Source: Novipirellula herctigrandis (GTDB taxonomy: Bacteria > Planctomycetota > Planctomycetia > Pirellulales > Pirellulaceae). From it: a stretch of DNA of 34,819 nucleotides. The notes under the pieces were generated by a model. That model was given only the letters and a program-made list of their open reading frames with translations, did no database searches and was not told the DNA's origin. The position numbers and the translations under genes were made by a program. Numbering within the stretch: the first letter of the stretch is position 1; the number at the start of each line of letters is the position of its first letter. The stretch lies in contig SJPJ01000001.1 in the NCBI GenBank assembly GCA_007859835.1, positions 7,452,013 to 7,486,831 on the forward strand, given 5' to 3'. Below are positions 9,658 to 19,271 of this stretch, one piece after another.

Positions 9658-9895
9658 ACTAGGCTTTAGCCGCTTTGACGCAGTGGTCGGCTGAAGCCTG
9701 GACACCAACGTTGCTCTTGGTCGGCTGAAGCCTGGACGCTAGCCGATTCTGCAACGCCTGGGATGGACGGCTGAAGCCTGGACACCAACGTTGCTCTTGG
9801 TCGGCTGAAGCCTGGACACCAACGTTGCTCTGAAGCGGCTGAAGCCTGGACACCAACGTTGCTCGTGGACGGCTGAAGCCTGGACGCTAGCGGGT
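9658..9895. repeat. 34-bp tandem repeat array after the helicase gene
   Basis: Six copies of the core CGGCTGAAGCCTGGAC begin at 9688, 9722, 9768, 9802, 9836 and 9870. Spacing is 34 bp except for one 46-bp step. Two tails alternate: ACCAACGTTGCTC follows copies 1, 3, 4 and 5, and GCTAGC-type tails follow copies 2 and 6. A diverged inverted copy, AGGCTTTAGCCG, lies at 9661-9672 and could pair with the first copy. The core AGGCTTCAGCCG is itself palindromic, and the GCTAGC tail recalls the palindromes at 1-246. The spacers are not unique and there are no cas genes, so it is not a CRISPR array. It fills most of the 316-bp gap before the next gene. Confidence 0.9.
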
Positions 9896-9963
9896 CCTGC
9901 AAACTTCGGTTTTCGGTGCGGCTTGAAACCATTCATGTTATGATCGTGTGGTTACCAAAGACT

Positions 9964-10944
9964 ATGGAAAATCACCACTCTTATCGACCTTGGATGAAAT
10001 GCGTTTTACTTGCCGCGGCGGTTTACAACGTCGTCTGGGGTGGTTGGGTTGTATTTTTTCCGAACCATCTGTTTTTCCTCTCTGGCATTGATCCGCCGCG
10101 ATATCCCGGAATTTGGCAATGCGTGGGAATGATTGTTGGCGTCTATGGAATCGGTTACGCAATCGCGGCGTTGGATCCGCTGAGGCATTGGCCGATCGTG
10201 CTTGTTGGAATGCTTGGCAAAGTGTTTGGCCCAATTGGCATGGTGCATCATTTGCTGATGGGGGATGCGGATGCGTCTGGACGCTTGCCGGCCAATTGGC
10301 TTTGGCTCAATCTATCCAATGATGTGATTTGGTGGATTCCTTTTGCAATTATCTTGTACGCTGCGTTTCGCAAGTGGAGTGCACCGACAAGCGAACAGCA
10401 ATTCACGAATATTGCCGACGCGAATGCGGCATTTAAGTCTCAGCATGGACAGACGCTATCGGAATTGAACCATGATCAAAACGTCTTTTTGCTGTTCTTG
10501 CGACATGCGGGGTGTACGTTCTGTCGTGAGGCAATGGCGGATTTGTCGGCGCGGCGAGAGGAGGTGGAAAAGGAAGCCAAAATCGTTTTGGTTTCGATGA
10601 TCCCCGAGACGAAGAGCGACGAAATAGCCGAATCACAACACTACTTCGACCGTTACTCGCTAGGCGATGTCGATCGGATCAGTGACCCAGATTGCCAATT
10701 GTATCGGGCTTACGAGTTACAGCGTGGCCGTGCAAGTCAAGTGATGGGTCCGGCGGTTTGGTGGCGTGGGTTTGTCGCAGCAATCTTGAAGCGACATGCG
10801 GTCGGCATGTTGTCTGGTGACGGTTTTCAAATGGCGGGCGCTTTCCTGATTCGAAATGACAAAATCGTCCGAGCGTTTCGACATCGTACTTCCGCCGATC
10901 GGCCCGATTATTGCGAATTGGTGTCCGCTGACAATCGCCATTGA
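9964..10944 (+). CDS. Membrane protein with C-terminal peroxiredoxin-like (AhpC/TSA-type) domain
   Basis: The N-terminal half (about residues 1-125) has four hydrophobic segments, including CVLLAAAVYNVVWGGWVVFF, VGMIVGVYGIGYAIAAL, WPIVLVGMLGKVFGPIG and DVIWWIPFAIILYAAF. The C-terminal half (about 145-326) is a thioredoxin fold of the AhpC/TSA_2 (PRXL2/SelL-like) kind, with LFLRHAGCTFCREAM giving a C184-x-x-C187 pair, and AGAFLIRNDKIVRAF near the end. This suggests a membrane-anchored redox enzyme; substrate and side of the membrane are unknown. The fusion is unusual, since these Prx-like domains are normally soluble. ATG 9964 is chosen because homology-like sequence starts there; in-frame ATG 9940 is also possible. 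The 3' end overlaps the convergent plsC-like gene by 37 bp. Confidence 0.75.
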   Translation: MENHHSYRPWMKCVLLAAAVYNVVWGGWVVFFPNHLFFLSGIDPPRYPGIWQCVGMIVGVYGIGYAIAALDPLRHWPIVLVGMLGKVFGPIGMVHHLLMGDADASGRLPANWLWLNLSNDVIWWIPFAIILYAAFRKWSAPTSEQQFTNIADANAAFKSQHGQTLSELNHDQNVFLLFLRHAGCTFCREAMADLSARREEVEKEAKIVLVSMIPETKSDEIAESQHYFDRYSLGDVDRISDPDCQLYRAYELQRGRASQVMGPAVWWRGFVAAILKRHAVGMLSGDGFQMAGAFLIRNDKIVRAFRHRTSADRPDYCELVSADNRH

Positions 10945-12134
10945 ACGCCCTCGTCTAACATCGACTGGACTCGCGATTCAATTTCTCCGGTAACCCGAGT
11001 GGTTTGACCTTTGTCTTTGCGATCGCCGGAGACTTCCACTGGATCACCGAACTGGACACGAACGCTCCGTTCGGCCTTAATCGATGCCGTAGGTTGGCGC
11101 AGAATGTCTTCTTCGAATTTATCGAGCGTTTCAGCCATTCGTTCGATTGTGGGTTTTGCTTTGACATAGTCGCCTGGATAACTGAACGATTGGACGACGA
11201 GGAACAGGTCTTCCAAATCATCATCTAGCTTGTGTTTGAGTTTGTTGGCAGTTTCGGGCGTCGATTCGCCGTCTTGAATTTTCGCGATAATGGTTCGCCG
11301 CGCCGCTTTGACACGTTCTGGTACGGAACCTGTAGAGGTTTCGATTCCGTGCCTCGATTCGACTTGCGACAAGATATGGTCGCCGAGAATTCGAATTCGG
11401 TCGGGAAGCGGGCCGGATCCAGCTTGCTCGAAATACTCAAGCTCCTTTACCGCCAACAAGGTTTCGGCGAAGTGATAGATGCGTTCATCAAGTGGTCGGC
11501 CGGTTCGCCGACGCCATAGAATGGATTCTTCGAGTTGCCCCATGGTCTCGGTCAGCTGTTCGGTCGGGTCTTCGTCATAGCGATAGGTGATCGCGCACGG
11601 GATACAAACGATTTTGCGTTTTGCTTTTCTCGCCGCTGCAACGGCGATCGCTGAGGCTCCGTCACGAAAGGGAGTCACTCGATCGTTGCAATGGTAAATC
11701 TCGCCTTCCGGGAATAGGACCAGTGGTTGTTTCTTGTCCTGTAAAATGCCAGTTGCCAAGCGAAAGGCGCCGATGTCATTTGCTTCGCGATCGACGCTGA
11801 AGCACCCATGGCGACGTAGCAGTTGCTGAGTGAGCCATGGTTTTCCGTCAAAAACGTGCCATGTTGCCATCACAAACAACGCCGTGCCAATCGAGTCGGC
11901 GGCTGCATAGATAGTGAATGGATCCGCGTGGCTACTGTGGTTCGGCATCAGCAACACACCACAATCGTCCTCCAATGCATCGCGAACGATTTGCTCGCCA
12001 ACGATTCGCGTGTTTCGGATACGAAGCTCCGACCATTGGCGTTTTTGTCGAAGTGGTGCGAGAAGGTTCACCAACCATGGATTTAACTTGGGTGTCCATA
12101 CATTGGGCGCGAAACGCATTCGGTAACGATTCAT
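10908..12134 (-). CDS. PlsC-type lysophospholipid/glycerolipid acyltransferase
   Basis: This 408-residue protein has the acyltransferase signature NHSSHAD (H66-x4-D71) and the glycerol-phosphate binding motif FPEGE (141-145), with DREAND and FRDGAS at the usual spacing. The family transfers acyl chains to lysophosphatidate or related acceptors at the inner membrane. The domain covers about residues 40-215. The rest (about 215-408) is a charged, helical extension without a domain I recognise, longer than in housekeeping PlsC, so the acceptor may differ. No strong transmembrane segment is visible. The start at 12134 is the first ATG and gives a natural N-terminus. Confidence 0.85.
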   Translation of the reverse strand: MNRYRMRFAPNVWTPKLNPWLVNLLAPLRQKRQWSELRIRNTRIVGEQIVRDALEDDCGVLLMPNHSSHADPFTIYAAADSIGTALFVMATWHVFDGKPWLTQQLLRRHGCFSVDREANDIGAFRLATGILQDKKQPLVLFPEGEIYHCNDRVTPFRDGASAIAVAAARKAKRKIVCIPCAITYRYDEDPTEQLTETMGQLEESILWRRRTGRPLDERIYHFAETLLAVKELEYFEQAGSGPLPDRIRILGDHILSQVESRHGIETSTGSVPERVKAARRTIIAKIQDGESTPETANKLKHKLDDDLEDLFLVVQSFSYPGDYVKAKPTIERMAETLDKFEEDILRQPTASIKAERSVRVQFGDPVEVSGDRKDKGQTTRVTGEIESRVQSMLDEGVQWRLSADTNSQ

Positions 12135-12360
12135 TTGTCAATAAATCTTTCAAACTGGAACGATCGGCAAGTTCGTTTTCGGCTGGCAAAACATGAGACC
12201 GTTGCCCATGGTACAGTAGAGATAGTTGACCCGAGGGCGCAAGCTTTGTTTTTTTGTGGCGACAAGCCACTTGTGCCAGGTATCGTAAAGGGGTGTTTTA
12301 GCAAAAATCCAGTACTGATGCCTTAGCGAATAACTTAGTTCCTTTTCTAAACACGGTCTC

Positions 12361-14721
12361 ATGCTGAAATTGGACTATTCCCTTTTCATCTTGGTGGTAA
12401 TTGCGACTGCGGTATTCACCGTTTTGCTGTTGCGGTATTGCAAAAAGCTTCATGCAAGTTTCATCGTCGGAGCCGTATTGCTTCTGCTGACGCTGCCAGT
12501 GGGGTGGATTTTAGTGGAACATGCCGAACGAGGTGAACGGCAAAAATGGATCGCACTGGTCCAAGGGCTCGCTCCGACGTATTCGTTGGAAATTGGACGT
12601 CTAGGGCATTCGCAGCTCGATGCAACCACATCCCCTGATGATCCCATTTACCTTTCGATTATCGACGCCCAAAAACGATGGCTGGCGGTCAACCGCACGA
12701 TTGCGGATATCTACACGTTTCGTCCGACCAAAGATCCAACCCTGTTTCAATTTATCGTCGACTCTGAAACGGATTACGACGGAAATGGTGAGTACGAAGG
12801 GGACCGTGAATCGAGAACGCCGATAGGGGAAACTTGGGAAAACGATCATGTGGTCGCGATCAATAAAGCCCTCAGTGGCCATCCGATTGTCTTTGACGAC
12901 CAACCGATCACGGATCGATGGGGAACATGGGTGTCGGCATATTCACCGATCTTTAATGAGTCTAGACAAGTGGACGCGGTTGTCGGCGTTGACTTTTACG
13001 CATCTGCTTGGAACGCATCGATTGCCGAAGCGCGTTGGGCTGGGATCGCTCGGGTTGCGGAGTTGGCGACGCTCATTATCGCAGCATTTTCGGTGATCTC
13101 GGTTTTACTAACGACGCTCCAAGAACGAAAAAAGACTGCGGTCGAGCTCACCGTCGCGCGCCAATCAGCGGAAAGATCAGCAAGATTGGCTTTCGACGCT
13201 TCCGAAGCGAAGAGCCGCTTCCTGGCAAACATGAGCCACGAAATTCGCACGCCGATGAACGGAGTGATCGGGATGACGGAATTGCTATTGCGAACGCCGC
13301 TCAATGAGGAGCAACGCGATTACCAAAAACTCGTTCTCTCCTCAGCTCACGCTTTGCTTGATCTGTTAAACGACATTCTCGACTTTTCGAAGATTGAAGC
13401 TGGTAAATTGGATCTAGAACGACTGCCGGTCATGATCACCGATTTGCTCGAGGAGACAGTCGGGGCCATGAAAGTACGAGCCGAGAAAAGTGGTCTATCG
13501 TTGTGGGTGTCGATCGATGACGACGTGCAGCCGTACGTGATAACGGACCCCACACGTCTTCGCCAAGTGATCGTGAATCTGATCGCGAACGCAATAAAAT
13601 TCACGCCTGAAGGTAGCATCGAAGTGAAGGTCGCTGTGGAAGAAGATACGGACAAAATTCAGCGATTGCGATTTTCGGTGGTCGATACGGGGATTGGAAT
13701 ATCACCACAGCAACGTGAGTCCATTTTCCAGGCGTTTAATCAAGCTGATTCGTCGACAACCCGAAATTTTGGCGGTACTGGATTGGGACTGAGTATCAGC
13801 GCGATGTTGGTGGCTTTGATGGAGGGGAAAATTGGGGTGGAAAGCGAAATCGGAATCGGCAGCACATTCCACTTTACGATTCCCGTTACCAAGACGACGG
13901 CCGCTGACTTCCGTCGTAATGCAGAGTCGGAGATCGCTGAATCTGGTCCGCAGGTCGCTGCAAGTCCACGGCGGATTCTGTTAGTCGAAGACGTAAAGGT
14001 GAACCAACAGGTCGCGATCAATTTGCTCGAAAAGCGTGGCCATCATGTGACGCTTGCCAGCAACGGACGCGAGGCGGTCGAGCAGTTCGAATCCGACAAG
14101 TTCGATATTGTGTTGATGGATGTGCAAATGCCCAAGATGGATGGTTTTGAGGCAACCAAAGCGATTCGAAAAATCGAGGGTGAACACGCCTCAGCGGAGC
14201 GGACTGAAATCGTTGCAATGACGGCGCACGCGATGACCGGGGACAAAGAGCGATGTTTGGCCGCGGGTATGGACGGCTATCTAGCGAAACCGTTTAAACC
14301 GAGCGAGTTATTTGCGGCCGTGGAAGGAGGCACAATTGCATTCAACGAGCAAGAGCAAGCAACGGGTGGCCGAACGGATATCGACGGGCGGCTATACAAT
14401 TATGATGAGATGCTGAAGAACACCGGAGCCGATGAGGAGCTTGCGAAGCAGTTGATTGAAATGTTTGCTAAAGAGTCAGTGAAGCAATTGCGTGAAATCG
14501 AATCGGCGGTCCAGCAACGCGATGCGGCTAAACTGCAAGCCACAGCCCATACGTTAAAAGGTTCCGTCGCGATCTTCGGAGCGAAATCGTGTGCCGCATC
14601 CGCATTGCGGGTCGAACAGTTGGGTAAGTCAAACCAATTCGATGAGGCCGACGCAGAGTTTGAAGACTTGCGACAAGGGATTGAAGCCTTGAGGCACCAA
14701 TTACTGAATGATATCCGCTAG
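12361..14721 (+). CDS. Hybrid sensor histidine kinase with receiver and HPt domains
   Basis: The protein has 786 residues. Two hydrophobic segments lie at about 5-23 and 31-49 and a third at about 225-247. The segment between (about 50-225) is probably an extracytoplasmic Cache-like sensor. HisKA has [15 protein letters not shown] with phospho-acceptor H293. The ATPase domain (about 400-515) has [18 protein letters not shown] and FGGTGLGLS. The receiver domain (about 538-660) has ILLVED and VLMDVQMP with acceptor D587. A C-terminal HPt domain (about 690-780) has [11 protein letters not shown] with H730. So the protein holds His, Asp and His sites in order. It ends 11 bp before a receiver-Ser/Thr kinase gene, its likely output partner. 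The signal is unknown. Confidence 0.95.
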   Translation: MLKLDYSLFILVVIATAVFTVLLLRYCKKLHASFIVGAVLLLLTLPVGWILVEHAERGERQKWIALVQGLAPTYSLEIGRLGHSQLDATTSPDDPIYLSIIDAQKRWLAVNRTIADIYTFRPTKDPTLFQFIVDSETDYDGNGEYEGDRESRTPIGETWENDHVVAINKALSGHPIVFDDQPITDRWGTWVSAYSPIFNESRQVDAVVGVDFYASAWNASIAEARWAGIARVAELATLIIAAFSVISVLLTTLQERKKTAVELTVARQSAERSARLAFDASEAKSRFLANMSHEIRTPMNGVIGMTELLLRTPLNEEQRDYQKLVLSSAHALLDLLNDILDFSKIEAGKLDLERLPVMITDLLEETVGAMKVRAEKSGLSLWVSIDDDVQPYVITDPTRLRQVIVNLIANAIKFTPEGSIEVKVAVEEDTDKIQRLRFSVVDTGIGISPQQRESIFQAFNQADSSTTRNFGGTGLGLSISAMLVALMEGKIGVESEIGIGSTFHFTIPVTKTTAADFRRNAESEIAESGPQVAASPRRILLVEDVKVNQQVAINLLEKRGHHVTLASNGREAVEQFESDKFDIVLMDVQMPKMDGFEATKAIRKIEGEHASAERTEIVAMTAHAMTGDKERCLAAGMDGYLAKPFKPSELFAAVEGGTIAFNEQEQATGGRTDIDGRLYNYDEMLKNTGADEELAKQLIEMFAKESVKQLREIESAVQQRDAAKLQATAHTLKGSVAIFGAKSCAASALRVEQLGKSNQFDEADAEFEDLRQGIEALRHQLLNDIR

Positions 14722-14732
14722 AATTATCCTCT

Positions 14733-16016
14733 ATGAGAATCCTAATCGCCGACGATAATCCGATGTGGATAAAGGTACTCCAAACCAATACGGCTGCATG
14801 GGGGTTCCAGCCAGTATGCGCCAACGATGGCGAAGAAGCCTTGGAGATCATCGCACGGAGTGATTCGCCGCGCATCGCGATTCTCGATTGGCAGATGCCG
14901 AAAGTGGAGGGGATCGAAGTTTGTCGTCGGATTAAGAGTGACGCCGAGCGGCCGTACACTTATGTCGTTCTGCTCACTAGCCGCGATTCGAAAGAGGACA
15001 TCGTTTCAGGGCTGGACGCTGGCGCCGACGACTACCTGACCAAGCCCGTCGATTTGGATGTCTTGAAGTTGCGGCTTAGCGCTGCCCGTCGAATCGTCGA
15101 AGCGATACCGCCAAAGGGTTGGTCGCGTCCGCGTGTCGATGGATACGAAGTAAAACACGTGCTCGGACGCGGCGCCTTTTCGACGGTATGGGAAGCGGTG
15201 CATGTTGCCAGCGGCCGACCGACCGCGCTTAAGATTTTGCGAGTCGACTTAGCGTCCGAAAAGGTGTTCGAACGGTTTGCGAGAGAAATCCGAGTGATGC
15301 AGGAACTCGATCATCCCTATTTGGCAAAGATCTACGACAGCCGGATTGATAGTTCCATGGGCTACTACGCGATGGATTTGATTCGCGGTGGAACGCTGTA
15401 CCAGTACATTCATGATCACAAGCTGCCAGCAGTTCGGATCATTCGAATGATCGCCCAGGTTTGCGAGGGGCTACAACACGCACATGACCGCGGGATTGTT
15501 CACCGCGACATGAAGCTCTCCAACGTGATGGTCACCAAGTCAGGAATGCCCAAAGTGGTGGATTTTGGGTTGGGCAAATCGATGTTTAAGACGCCCAAAG
15601 AGGATCTGCTACAAACGCTCGATGGTTCTGTGATTGGCACGCCGCTATTCATGTCGCCCGAACAAGCACGAGGCGAAGCCAACTCGCTTGACCAGCGAAG
15701 CGATATCTATTCGACAGCAATACTTTTGTACATATTGCTGTTGAAGAAGCATCCGCATGCAATCTCGCCGCAAAATCGCGAAGCGACGATTAAAGAAATT
15801 GCACATGGACCGGTGCGACCGCCCAGGGAGGTGAAAGCGAACTTTAGCTCTGCATTAGAGCGAATCTTGCTCAAAGCGCTACATCCGTTGCGCGAGGAAC
15901 GATATCAGCGGGCGGGCGACTTCGCCGCGGATTTAAATGAATTTCTTGAGCAAAGGGCCAATCGAGACTCTGGATATGCCAAACGCCAAGGTGCGAAACC
16001 GGAAAAAGCAGAGTAA
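14733..16016 (+). CDS. Response regulator receiver domain fused to a Ser/Thr protein kinase
   Basis: The 427-residue protein starts with a CheY-like receiver (1-120) showing ILIADD, the phospho-acceptor AILDWQMP (D52), the switch Thr/Ser in LLTSRD and K in LTKPVD. After a short linker comes a Hanks-type kinase (about 138-410): glycine loop GRGAFSTVWEA (145-155), K167 in ALKIL, catalytic HRDMKLSN (H257-D259), DFG (277-279), SPEQARGE and the conserved DQRSDIYS. All catalytic residues are present, so activity is expected. There is no membrane segment. It follows the hybrid kinase by 11 bp on the same strand, probably as one operon. The pair suggests that the phosphorelay adjusts a Ser/Thr kinase instead of a DNA-binding output. 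The kinase's targets are unknown. Confidence 0.94.
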   Translation: MRILIADDNPMWIKVLQTNTAAWGFQPVCANDGEEALEIIARSDSPRIAILDWQMPKVEGIEVCRRIKSDAERPYTYVVLLTSRDSKEDIVSGLDAGADDYLTKPVDLDVLKLRLSAARRIVEAIPPKGWSRPRVDGYEVKHVLGRGAFSTVWEAVHVASGRPTALKILRVDLASEKVFERFAREIRVMQELDHPYLAKIYDSRIDSSMGYYAMDLIRGGTLYQYIHDHKLPAVRIIRMIAQVCEGLQHAHDRGIVHRDMKLSNVMVTKSGMPKVVDFGLGKSMFKTPKEDLLQTLDGSVIGTPLFMSPEQARGEANSLDQRSDIYSTAILLYILLLKKHPHAISPQNREATIKEIAHGPVRPPREVKANFSSALERILLKALHPLREERYQRAGDFAADLNEFLEQRANRDSGYAKRQGAKPEKAE

Positions 16017-16189
16017 CCGGGGACTCTTTTAGAAGTTTTGACTACAAAGTGACCAGTGGGTATCTTTCTTTGGTGTGGCAAAATGTCTAAGTTGTCCGCA
16101 ATATCTGCCAACCAAAAGTACAGCTAGTTAAACTACTAGGCTCTAATAATCCTTCCTAAATACCATTTCATAGCCAAAGGCCTACCTCT

Positions 16190-17506
16190 ATGACCGGATT
16201 CCCCGACATAAACAAAATCGCTTACGAAGGACCGCAATCAGACAACCCGTTGGCGTTCCGTTGGTACAACGAGGACGAAGTCGTCGAAGGAAAGACGATG
16301 AAGGAACATCTCCGTTTCACCGTATGCTATTGGCACACCTTTCGAGGGACCGGTGGTGATCCGTTCGGTGGCGGAACCATGCAACGTCCTTGGGATGACG
16401 GTAGCGAATCGATTGAAAACGCTTGTAACCGTGCAAAGGTTGCCTTTGAGTTTTTTGAAAAGCTCGGTGTGCCCTATTACGCGTTTCACGATCGCGATGT
16501 CGCGCCCGAAGGTGCAACTCTTTCGGAATCAAACGCCAACTTGGACAAGGTTGTTGATGTCTTAGACGCCGAACAACAGCGTTCGGGCGTCAAGTTGCTA
16601 TGGGGAACTGCGAATATGTTTAGCAACCCGCGGTTCATGCATGGTGCGGCGACAACTTGCAATGCCGACGTGTACGCCTATGCGGCTGCACAAGTAAAAA
16701 AGGCGCTCGAAGTCACCCACCGTCTCGGCGGCGAAAACTATGTTTTCTGGGGTGGCCGCGAAGGCTACCAGAACCTTTACAACACCGACATGAAACGCGA
16801 ACTCGATCATTTGGGCGCATTCTTTCACATGGCGGTTGATTATGCGAAAGAGATTGGATTCAAAGGCCAATTCTTGATCGAACCAAAACCGAAGGAACCG
16901 ACCAAGCATCAATATGACTCCGACGCCGCGGCATGCTTGAACTTCCTGCGTGCCTACGATTTGATGGACCACTTCAAGTTGAATATTGAAACCAACCATG
17001 CGACGTTGGCTGGTCACACCATGATGCATGAATTGGAATACGCCGGGATGCAAGGTGCGCTCGGGTCGATCGATGCAAACACGGGCGACTTGTTACTTGG
17101 CTGGGACACAGACCAATTCCCAACCGACTATTACTTGACCACGCAAACGATGTTGGTGCTGTTAAAGTACGGATTGACGCCCGGTGGTGTGAACTTTGAT
17201 GCCAAGGTGAAACGGGAAAGCTTTGAGCCAATTGATTTGTTTCACGCTCACATCGGTGGAATGGACGCGTTCGCTCGCGGCTTGAAAGTGGCTGCGGCGA
17301 TCCGAGCCGATAATGCCATCGATGGGTTCGTGGCGGATCGGTACAGCAGTTTCGATTCGGGAATTGGTGCTAAGATCGAATCGGGAAGTGTAAACCTCAA
17401 AGACCTCGAAGCTTACATTCTTGACAAAGGCGAAGCCGTCCCCAACGCAAGTGGACGCCAAGAGATGTTGGAAAACATCGTCAACCGATATTTGGATCGG
17501 ACCTAG
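16190..17506 (+). CDS. xylA: Xylose isomerase
   Basis: Xylose isomerase interconverts D-xylose and D-xylulose (and glucose/fructose more weakly) using two divalent metals in a TIM barrel. The 438 residues match the longer class II enzymes. Visible signatures are [18 protein letters not shown], the catalytic-His region [22 protein letters not shown], the metal ligands in [27 protein letters not shown] and [17 protein letters not shown], and the C-terminal [15 protein letters not shown]. It stands alone: no xylB, transporter or regulator is adjacent, so it is probably a separate unit. A perfect hairpin terminator follows (17552-17577). Confidence 0.97.
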   Translation: MTGFPDINKIAYEGPQSDNPLAFRWYNEDEVVEGKTMKEHLRFTVCYWHTFRGTGGDPFGGGTMQRPWDDGSESIENACNRAKVAFEFFEKLGVPYYAFHDRDVAPEGATLSESNANLDKVVDVLDAEQQRSGVKLLWGTANMFSNPRFMHGAATTCNADVYAYAAAQVKKALEVTHRLGGENYVFWGGREGYQNLYNTDMKRELDHLGAFFHMAVDYAKEIGFKGQFLIEPKPKEPTKHQYDSDAAACLNFLRAYDLMDHFKLNIETNHATLAGHTMMHELEYAGMQGALGSIDANTGDLLLGWDTDQFPTDYYLTTQTMLVLLKYGLTPGGVNFDAKVKRESFEPIDLFHAHIGGMDAFARGLKVAAAIRADNAIDGFVADRYSSFDSGIGAKIESGSVNLKDLEAYILDKGEAVPNASGRQEMLENIVNRYLDRT

Positions 17507-17551
17507 GCTTGTCCGGACCACGAAGAAGTGGTCATCGCAAACTTCGTGAAC

Positions 17552-17577
17552 AGCGATCCCATTGGGATCGCTATTTT
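17552..17577 (+). terminator. Rho-independent terminator of xylA
   Basis: AGCGATCCCA (17552-17561) and TGGGATCGCT (17563-17572) are a perfect 10-bp inverted repeat around one base, followed by ATTTTG. It begins 46 bp after the xylA stop. The T run is short. Confidence 0.75.
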
Positions 17578-17756
17578 GACATAGGTGCGAAGTGGTTGCG
17601 TCATGGAAGCAAGGGCATCACTTTGCCCATCGCACCACTGTTTGCCCAGCGCACCACTATCACCGTTGCCCTCTTCACCCGATCGATCGACCACGACGTC
17701 GTCGTTCGTGTAGCGATACAAGAAGTACGATAGGAATCACGTACTTTCGCAAAATG

Positions 17757-17808
17757 ACACACGACGCCGTGTGTATCAACGCCGTGTGTATCAACGCCGT
17801 GTGTATTG
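17757..17808. repeat. 15-bp tandem repeat, three copies, with adjacent hairpin
   Basis: The unit ACGCCGTGTGTATCA occurs at 17764, 17779 and 17794; the last copy differs at its final two bases. ACACACG (17757-17763) can pair perfectly with CGTGTGT (17768-17774) of the first copy. The repeats lie between the convergent xylA and glgC genes. The rest of this 337-bp gap (17507-17843) holds the two terminators and a short direct repeat, TTTGCCCA followed by CGCACCACT, at about 17622 and 17640. No gene is seen in it. Confidence 0.85.
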
Positions 17809-17811
17809 AAC

Positions 17812-17842
17812 AAAGCTAAACGAGACAGTCGGAATCGTCTCG
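17812..17842 (-). terminator. Rho-independent terminator of glgC
   Basis: On the minus strand, CGAGAC (17842-17837) and GTCTCG (17826-17821) form a perfect 6-bp stem around a 10-nt loop, followed by TTTAGCTTT. It begins immediately after the glgC stop codon at 17844-17846. Confidence 0.7.
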
Positions 17843-17843
17843 C

Positions 17844-19130
17844 TTAAGCCTGGAAGTTGTTCTCAATTTGGGCGTTTTTGATCACAATCGAAATGCCATC
17901 GCGAACTTGCAGTGGTGAATCTTCACCTTTGTCGATATCCCCAGCAGCGTTTGTAATTTTGACGTTTTCACCGATACGACAATTCTTGTCCAAGATCGCA
18001 CTACTGATGTAGCTGTTACTACCGATTCCGATCGGTAAAACGCCTTCGGGGCGTACTTCATCGTCGGCTTGGATTTTGTCGGCCCCCATCACGACCGAGT
18101 CTTTGATCGTGACATTGTCGCCAATCACCGTTCGCAAACCGATCACACTGTTTTCGATCGTGACGTTGTTGCCAATGCGGCAACCATCCGCAATCAAGCT
18201 GCCTTTGATATTCGATTCGCCCATAATGGTTGGCGGCAAGAAACGTGGCCGGCTGAAGATCGGTGCATGCGGGTTGCGAATGTCAAACGGTGGGTGCGAC
18301 CCCGCCAAACTGAGGTTGGCTTCGTAAAACGCGCGAATGGTTCCGATGTCTTCCCAATAGCCATCGAACAAATGGACCTGAACCTTATGCGATTTGATCG
18401 CTTCGGGAAAAATGCCTTTGCCGTAGTCCTCGTGAGTCGTGCTTTTCAACAAATCGACCATCACGTCTTTATTAAAAATGTACAAACCCATACTGGCTAA
18501 ACAATCGCGTCCCTTGCTTGGCACTCCATGAGCGTCGATCCATGCGGGGTCCATTCGAACCGTGGCAAGTTGTTCTTCGGTTTGTGGTTTTTCGACGAAT
18601 CCACGCACACGCCCTTCGTCGTCCACTTGCATAATCCCGAGGGAAGAGGCGTCTTTGCGCGAAACCGGAATTCCGGCGATCGTGGCGTCGGCCCCCGAGT
18701 TGATGTGGGTTTCCATCATCTCGCGAAAATCCATCCGATAAAGTTGGTCACCCGAGAGGATCAAGACATGTTCAATCCAACTTTCTTCGAGATGGACCAA
18801 ATTTTTTCGCACCGCATCAGCGGTTCCTTGATACCAATCGGTTCCCTTCTCGACAGTTTGCTGTGCAGCAAGCAGTTCCACAAACCCGCCACTGAAATGG
18901 TCGAAATGGTAGGTTTGCCGCAGGTGGCGATGCAGACTTTCCGAAAGGAATTGGGTGAGCACGTAGACCCGATTCAAGTTACTGTTGATACAGTTGCTGA
19001 TGGGAATGTCGATCAAACGATACTTTGCCGCCAGCGGTACGGCCGGCTTTGCACGGATCTTTGTGAGCGGAAACAAACGGGTGCCGCGACCACCACCAAG
19101 AATTAACGCGATTGTATTATTCAGATTCAT
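17844..19130 (-). CDS. glgC: Glucose-1-phosphate adenylyltransferase (ADP-glucose pyrophosphorylase)
   Basis: GlgC makes ADP-glucose from ATP and glucose-1-phosphate, the first committed step of bacterial glycogen synthesis. The 428 residues carry the nucleotide-binding GGGRGTRLFPLT, KPAVPLAAKYRLIDIPISN, the HFSGGFVELL region, ILSGDQLYRMDF, FVEKPQ, the sugar-phosphate region YWEDIGTI, and a C-terminal left-handed beta-helix with repeated I-G-x-N-V-T hexapeptides. ATG 19130 is preferred to the in-frame codon at 19172 because the family starts about six residues before the GGGRGTR loop. No other glycogen gene is next to it. It has its own terminator directly after the stop. Allosteric behaviour cannot be read from sequence. 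Confidence 0.95.
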   Translation of the reverse strand: MNLNNTIALILGGGRGTRLFPLTKIRAKPAVPLAAKYRLIDIPISNCINSNLNRVYVLTQFLSESLHRHLRQTYHFDHFSGGFVELLAAQQTVEKGTDWYQGTADAVRKNLVHLEESWIEHVLILSGDQLYRMDFREMMETHINSGADATIAGIPVSRKDASSLGIMQVDDEGRVRGFVEKPQTEEQLATVRMDPAWIDAHGVPSKGRDCLASMGLYIFNKDVMVDLLKSTTHEDYGKGIFPEAIKSHKVQVHLFDGYWEDIGTIRAFYEANLSLAGSHPPFDIRNPHAPIFSRPRFLPPTIMGESNIKGSLIADGCRIGNNVTIENSVIGLRTVIGDNVTIKDSVVMGADKIQADDEVRPEGVLPIGIGSNSYISSAILDKNCRIGENVKITNAAGDIDKGEDSPLQVRDGISIVIKNAQIENNFQA

Positions 19131-19271
19131 GATGCAATCATCAGGTGAGGAAAAGGGAATGTGACTCGACAAAGATCCAACGTTACCGAATGGAACCTAC
19201 ATCTTACCGGTTATCACTGCTTTGGGTTGTAACCCCGCCAATGCTGGTCGGAAAGATGGTGTGACAATAGT

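Noticed and set aside
9688-9895. Repeat array looking like a short CRISPR
   Set aside because: Repeats are almost contiguous, the sequences between cores are shared tails and not unique spacers, and there are no cas genes in the window.
12256-12270. Hairpin GTGGC-GACAA-GCCAC between the acyltransferase and histidine kinase genes
   Set aside because: The T run precedes it on the plus strand and becomes an A run on the minus strand, so it is not an intrinsic terminator in either direction; a 5-bp stem is weak evidence for anything else.
19131-19172. 14-residue extension of GlgC
   Set aside because: The family starts close before GGGRGTR; the upstream codons lack similarity and the ATG at 19130 gives the normal length.
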